From contig JALSSE010000361.1 of NCBI GenBank assembly GCA_026984415.1, positions 1-8,497 of the forward strand: a stretch of DNA of 8,497 bases. The letters run 5' to 3'. This document shows, in pieces, positions 6,393-8,497 of the stretch. Numbering within the stretch: position 1 is the stretch's first letter; the number at the start of each line of letters is the position of its first letter. Under the pieces are notes generated by a model. It was given only the letters and a program-made list of their open reading frames with translations. It had not been told where the DNA came from and ran no database searches. The translations under genes were made by a program, and so were the position numbers. Origin of the DNA: Hydrogenothermaceae bacterium. Its GTDB lineage: Bacteria > Aquificota > Aquificae > Hydrogenothermales > Hydrogenothermaceae.

Positions 6393-6923
6393 ATGAAAAA
6401 ATTTATTTTTATTGGAATTGTTCCTTTTTTATTCCTAATTTCCTGTGCCCAAAAATCTTTAACATCGTATTCTGTGGAAATTCCAGATAGTGCTATTAAT
6501 AAATATTTACAGAAAGAGTTTCCAGTTGAAAAGGAACTTCCAGTTGGAAAAATCATTTTCAAAAATCCTAAAGCTGTTATAAATGATGAAAATGATAGAC
6601 TAAAAATTGGCTCTACTATATCATTAAAAATTCCTTTCGTTCCAGAGCAAACAGGAAAGATTTACGTTTCTGGAAATATTGCTTTTGACCAGCAGAAGAA
6701 AGAGCTTTACCTTATTAATCCAAAATTGGAAAATTTAAGTTTTAACAATCAGAATTTAACTAAATATCTACCTTCAAATGTAAATAATATTCTCTCCCAG
6801 ACTGTTACAGAAATATTCAAACAACTTCCTATTTACAAAATTGATAAAAAATCTGTACAGGGTAGATTTATTAAAGATATAAAAATAGAAAAAGGAAAAC
6901 TACTTCTGATTTTTGGAATTTAG
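6393..6923 (+). CDS. DUF1439 (YceB-like) lipoprotein
   Basis: Predicted lipoprotein of 176 residues. The signal peptide has two Lys, a hydrophobic core and the lipobox LISC, giving Cys18. Ala-Gln follows, compatible with outer-membrane sorting. The mature part resembles E. coli YceB from memory of that protein: an opening 'YSVEIPDSAINKYLQKEFP' segment, a central 'isl-ip' strand region with GNIAFDQQKKELYLINPKLE, a helix with 'ILSQTVTEIFKQLPIYKID', and a last 'IKIEKGKLLLIFGI' strand. Such proteins are thought to adopt a lipid-binding-type fold, and their role is poorly known. The gene begins 14 bases after the gspD stop with GGTGAT just before the ATG, so it is likely co-transcribed with the gsp genes. 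A link to secretion (secretin assembly, lipid handling near the pore, or chance) is an inference only. Its stop lies one base from the end of the convergent alaS. Confidence 0.7.
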   Translation: MKKFIFIGIVPFLFLISCAQKSLTSYSVEIPDSAINKYLQKEFPVEKELPVGKIIFKNPKAVINDENDRLKIGSTISLKIPFVPEQTGKIYVSGNIAFDQQKKELYLINPKLENLSFNNQNLTKYLPSNVNNILSQTVTEIFKQLPIYKIDKKSVQGRFIKDIKIEKGKLLLIFGI

Positions 6924-6924
6924 A

Positions 6925-8497
6925 TTAACTTATTTCTAAAAATTTATTAAATGCCTCTTTCAATTTATCAATCTCTGTTCCACCACCCTGTGCCATATCA
7001 GGACGTCCTCCACCTTTACCACCTAAAACAGGAGATATCTGCTTCACTATATCACCAGCTTTTATTTTATCAGTTAAATCTTTAGAAACAGCAACTATAA
7101 AGTTAACTTTGCCCTTTTCTTTATCTACTGTAGCAATCATTACAACAGATTTTCCAAGTTTTGCCCTTGCAACATCAGCAAGGTCTCTTAATTCATTAGG
7201 TTGTAATCCTTCTACTTTTCCATATGCCACTTTATAGCCGTCTTTTTCCACTATTTTTAGTATCTCTGTTATTTTATCAATTACAGATTTTTTCTTTATT
7301 TTTTCTAACTCTTTTTCTGTTTCTTTCAGTTTTTCTTTTAGATTTTCTATTTTTTCTACAATATTGTCTTCTTTAGCTGTTAAAATTCTCATTACATCTT
7401 TTAAAAGGAAGTGTTCCTGAAGTCCCTTTTCTACAGCTTTTCTTCCTGCAACAGCTTCAATCCTTCTTGTCCCAGAAGCCACTGCATTTTCAGATAAAAT
7501 TTTAAAATACCCAATATCTCCAGTCCTTGATACGTGGGTTCCACCGCAAAGCTCTGTTGAAATTCCTGCTGATATAACCCTTACAACATCTCCATACTTT
7601 TCTTCAAATATTGCAACTGCCCCAGACCTTAAAGCCTCGTCGTATGACATTTCTTTACATACTACTGGTTCATTTTTCATTATCTCTTCATTTACAAGCT
7701 CTTCAATTCTTTTTATTTCTTCATCTGAAAGGCTTTCAAAATGAGTAAAGTCAAATCTTAAGTACTCATCAGAAACTAAAGAACCTGCCTGTTTTACATG
7801 GTCACCTAAAAGGTTTCTTAAAGCAGCGTGAAGTAGATGGGTAGCTGTGTGATGTCTCATTGTATTTTCTCTTTTTATTTTATCTACTCTAGCTTTTACA
7901 ATTTCTCCAGTTTTTACAGTTCCAAAGATAACTTTTCCTTTATGGACAATTATCCCTTCAACTGGTGTTTGTGTATCTAATACATCAAATAAAAATCCAT
8001 CACCTTCTATAATTCCCTTATCCCCAACCTGTCCTCCTTTTTCTGGATAGAAAGGGGTTTTATCAAGTATTATTTCTCCACTTTCACCTTCACTTAACTC
8101 AGAAACCTGTTTATCTCCTTTTATAACTGCCATTATTTTAGAGTCATCTGTTTCTAAAGTTTCGTATCCTACAAACTGATTTTCATTTATCCTATTTTTT
8201 ATTTCCATGTAAACTGGTTTAACTTCTTTTGCCTGTGATTTCCAGCTTTTCCTTGCCCTTTCTTTTTGTTCTTCTAATAATTTGTAATACTCTGCAATAT
8301 CAATTCCAAAATCCTCATCCCTTGCTATATCTTCTATTAAATCAACAGGAAATCCATAAGTATCATAAAGGGTGAAGATTTCTTTTCCAGTTATGTGTTT
8401 TCTTCCCTCTTTTTTTGCTTTTTCTATAATTTCATAAAGAAGTTCCATTCCCCTTTTTAAAGTTTTGATAAACTTTTCTTCTTCTGATTTGACGAGG
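6925..8497 (-). CDS. alaS: Alanyl-tRNA synthetase, C-terminal part (5' end outside window)
   Basis: C-terminal 523 residues of AlaRS, which charges tRNA(Ala) and clears mischarged Ser/Gly. The frame stays open to the right edge, and the residues before the first visible Met (LVKSEEEKFIKTLKRG) continue the family sequence, so that Met at 8446-8448 is internal, not the start. Full AlaRS is about 870 residues; the aminoacylation catalytic domain lies beyond the window. Visible parts in order are the end of the tRNA-recognition region (LYDTYGFPVDL), the second-half linker, and the editing domain with zinc-ligand motifs HTATH (7837-7851) and CGGTH (7534-7548). A Lys/Glu coiled-coil follows (DNA about 7260-7370), then the C-Ala/DHHA1 domain ending in GGKGGGRPDMAQGGG. 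All editing ligands are present. The gene converges on the gsp operon with a one-base gap and is a housekeeping gene unrelated to secretion. Confidence 0.97.
   Translation of the reverse strand, partial: LVKSEEEKFIKTLKRGMELLYEIIEKAKKEGRKHITGKEIFTLYDTYGFPVDLIEDIARDEDFGIDIAEYYKLLEEQKERARKSWKSQAKEVKPVYMEIKNRINENQFVGYETLETDDSKIMAVIKGDKQVSELSEGESGEIILDKTPFYPEKGGQVGDKGIIEGDGFLFDVLDTQTPVEGIIVHKGKVIFGTVKTGEIVKARVDKIKRENTMRHHTATHLLHAALRNLLGDHVKQAGSLVSDEYLRFDFTHFESLSDEEIKRIEELVNEEIMKNEPVVCKEMSYDEALRSGAVAIFEEKYGDVVRVISAGISTELCGGTHVSRTGDIGYFKILSENAVASGTRRIEAVAGRKAVEKGLQEHFLLKDVMRILTAKEDNIVEKIENLKEKLKETEKELEKIKKKSVIDKITEILKIVEKDGYKVAYGKVEGLQPNELRDLADVARAKLGKSVVMIATVDKEKGKVNFIVAVSKDLTDKIKAGDIVKQISPVLGGKGGGRPDMAQGGGTEIDKLKEAFNKFLEIS

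Noticed and set aside
6520..6546. Direct 9-bp repeat TTCCAGTTG with an 18-base period in the lipoprotein gene
   Set aside because: Only two imperfect copies in coding sequence, explained by the similar PVEKE/PVGK residues; no sign of a mobile or regulatory repeat.
6350..6562. 70-codon - strand frame across the gspD end and the lipoprotein start
   Set aside because: It covers the signal peptide and ribosome site of a well-supported lipoprotein gene on the other strand and resembles no known family.
7280..7350. T-rich stretch on the + strand after the operon end as a terminator
   Set aside because: It is the complement of the Lys/Glu coiled-coil codons of alaS, with no stable hairpin before it.
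8446..8448. ATG at 8446-8448 as the start of a short alaS or a split synthetase
   Set aside because: The frame continues without a stop to the window edge, and the upstream residues match the expected AlaRS sequence, so the Met is internal.
8459..8476. Inverted repeat AAAGTTT-TGAT-AAACTTT near the right edge
   Set aside because: Seven AT-rich pairs within alaS coding sequence and no context for a regulatory role; expected by chance at this base composition.

Overview
The window is almost entirely coding and AT-rich (by eye about 30% GC). Its main content is the distal part of a type II secretion system (T2SS) operon on the + strand, reading gspI-J-K-L-M-C-D. A lipoprotein gene of the YceB/DUF1439 type follows, and the 3' portion of alaS runs in from the right edge on the - strand. 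The low GC, tight gene overlaps, Lys/Glu/Ile-rich proteins and gene content would fit a thermophilic, Gram-negative-type bacterium such as an Aquificota member (Hydrogenothermaceae-like). That placement is an inference from composition and style only. The secretin and two outer-membrane-type lipoproteins show directly that the host is diderm.

Layout: positions 1-120 hold the last 39 codons of an unidentified gene whose end overlaps gspI. The minor pseudopilins GspI, GspJ and GspK (110-2068) would form the tip complex of the T2SS pseudopilus. The inner-membrane assembly platform proteins GspL and GspM come next (2079-3610), followed by a short GspC-like inner-membrane coupler (3612-4223) and the secretin GspD (4198-6378). 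Most junctions overlap (4 to 26 bp) or are separated by 1 to 14 bp, so I read this as one translationally coupled transcription unit with its promoter left of the window. No ATPase (gspE), gspF, major pseudopilin (gspG), gspH or prepilin peptidase (gspO) lies in the window; they must be upstream or elsewhere.

The system departs from the textbook T2SS in several linked ways. The order is permuted, with C-D at the end rather than the start. GspC has no PDZ domain. GspL has a shortened cytoplasmic domain. GspD carries its own lipobox, a long Lys/Glu/Pro-rich linker after the lipid-anchored Cys, and almost nothing after the last secretin strand. This points to a self-piloting 'liposecretin' that needs no separate GspS pilotin, as known for HxcQ of Pseudomonas aeruginosa.

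The DUF1439-type lipoprotein sits 14 bp after gspD and is probably co-transcribed, which makes it a candidate accessory factor. Its stop codon is separated from the convergent alaS stop by a single base, and I see no hairpin-plus-U-tract terminator between the two. There is no tRNA, rRNA, CRISPR array, insertion sequence or gene-free stretch of note.
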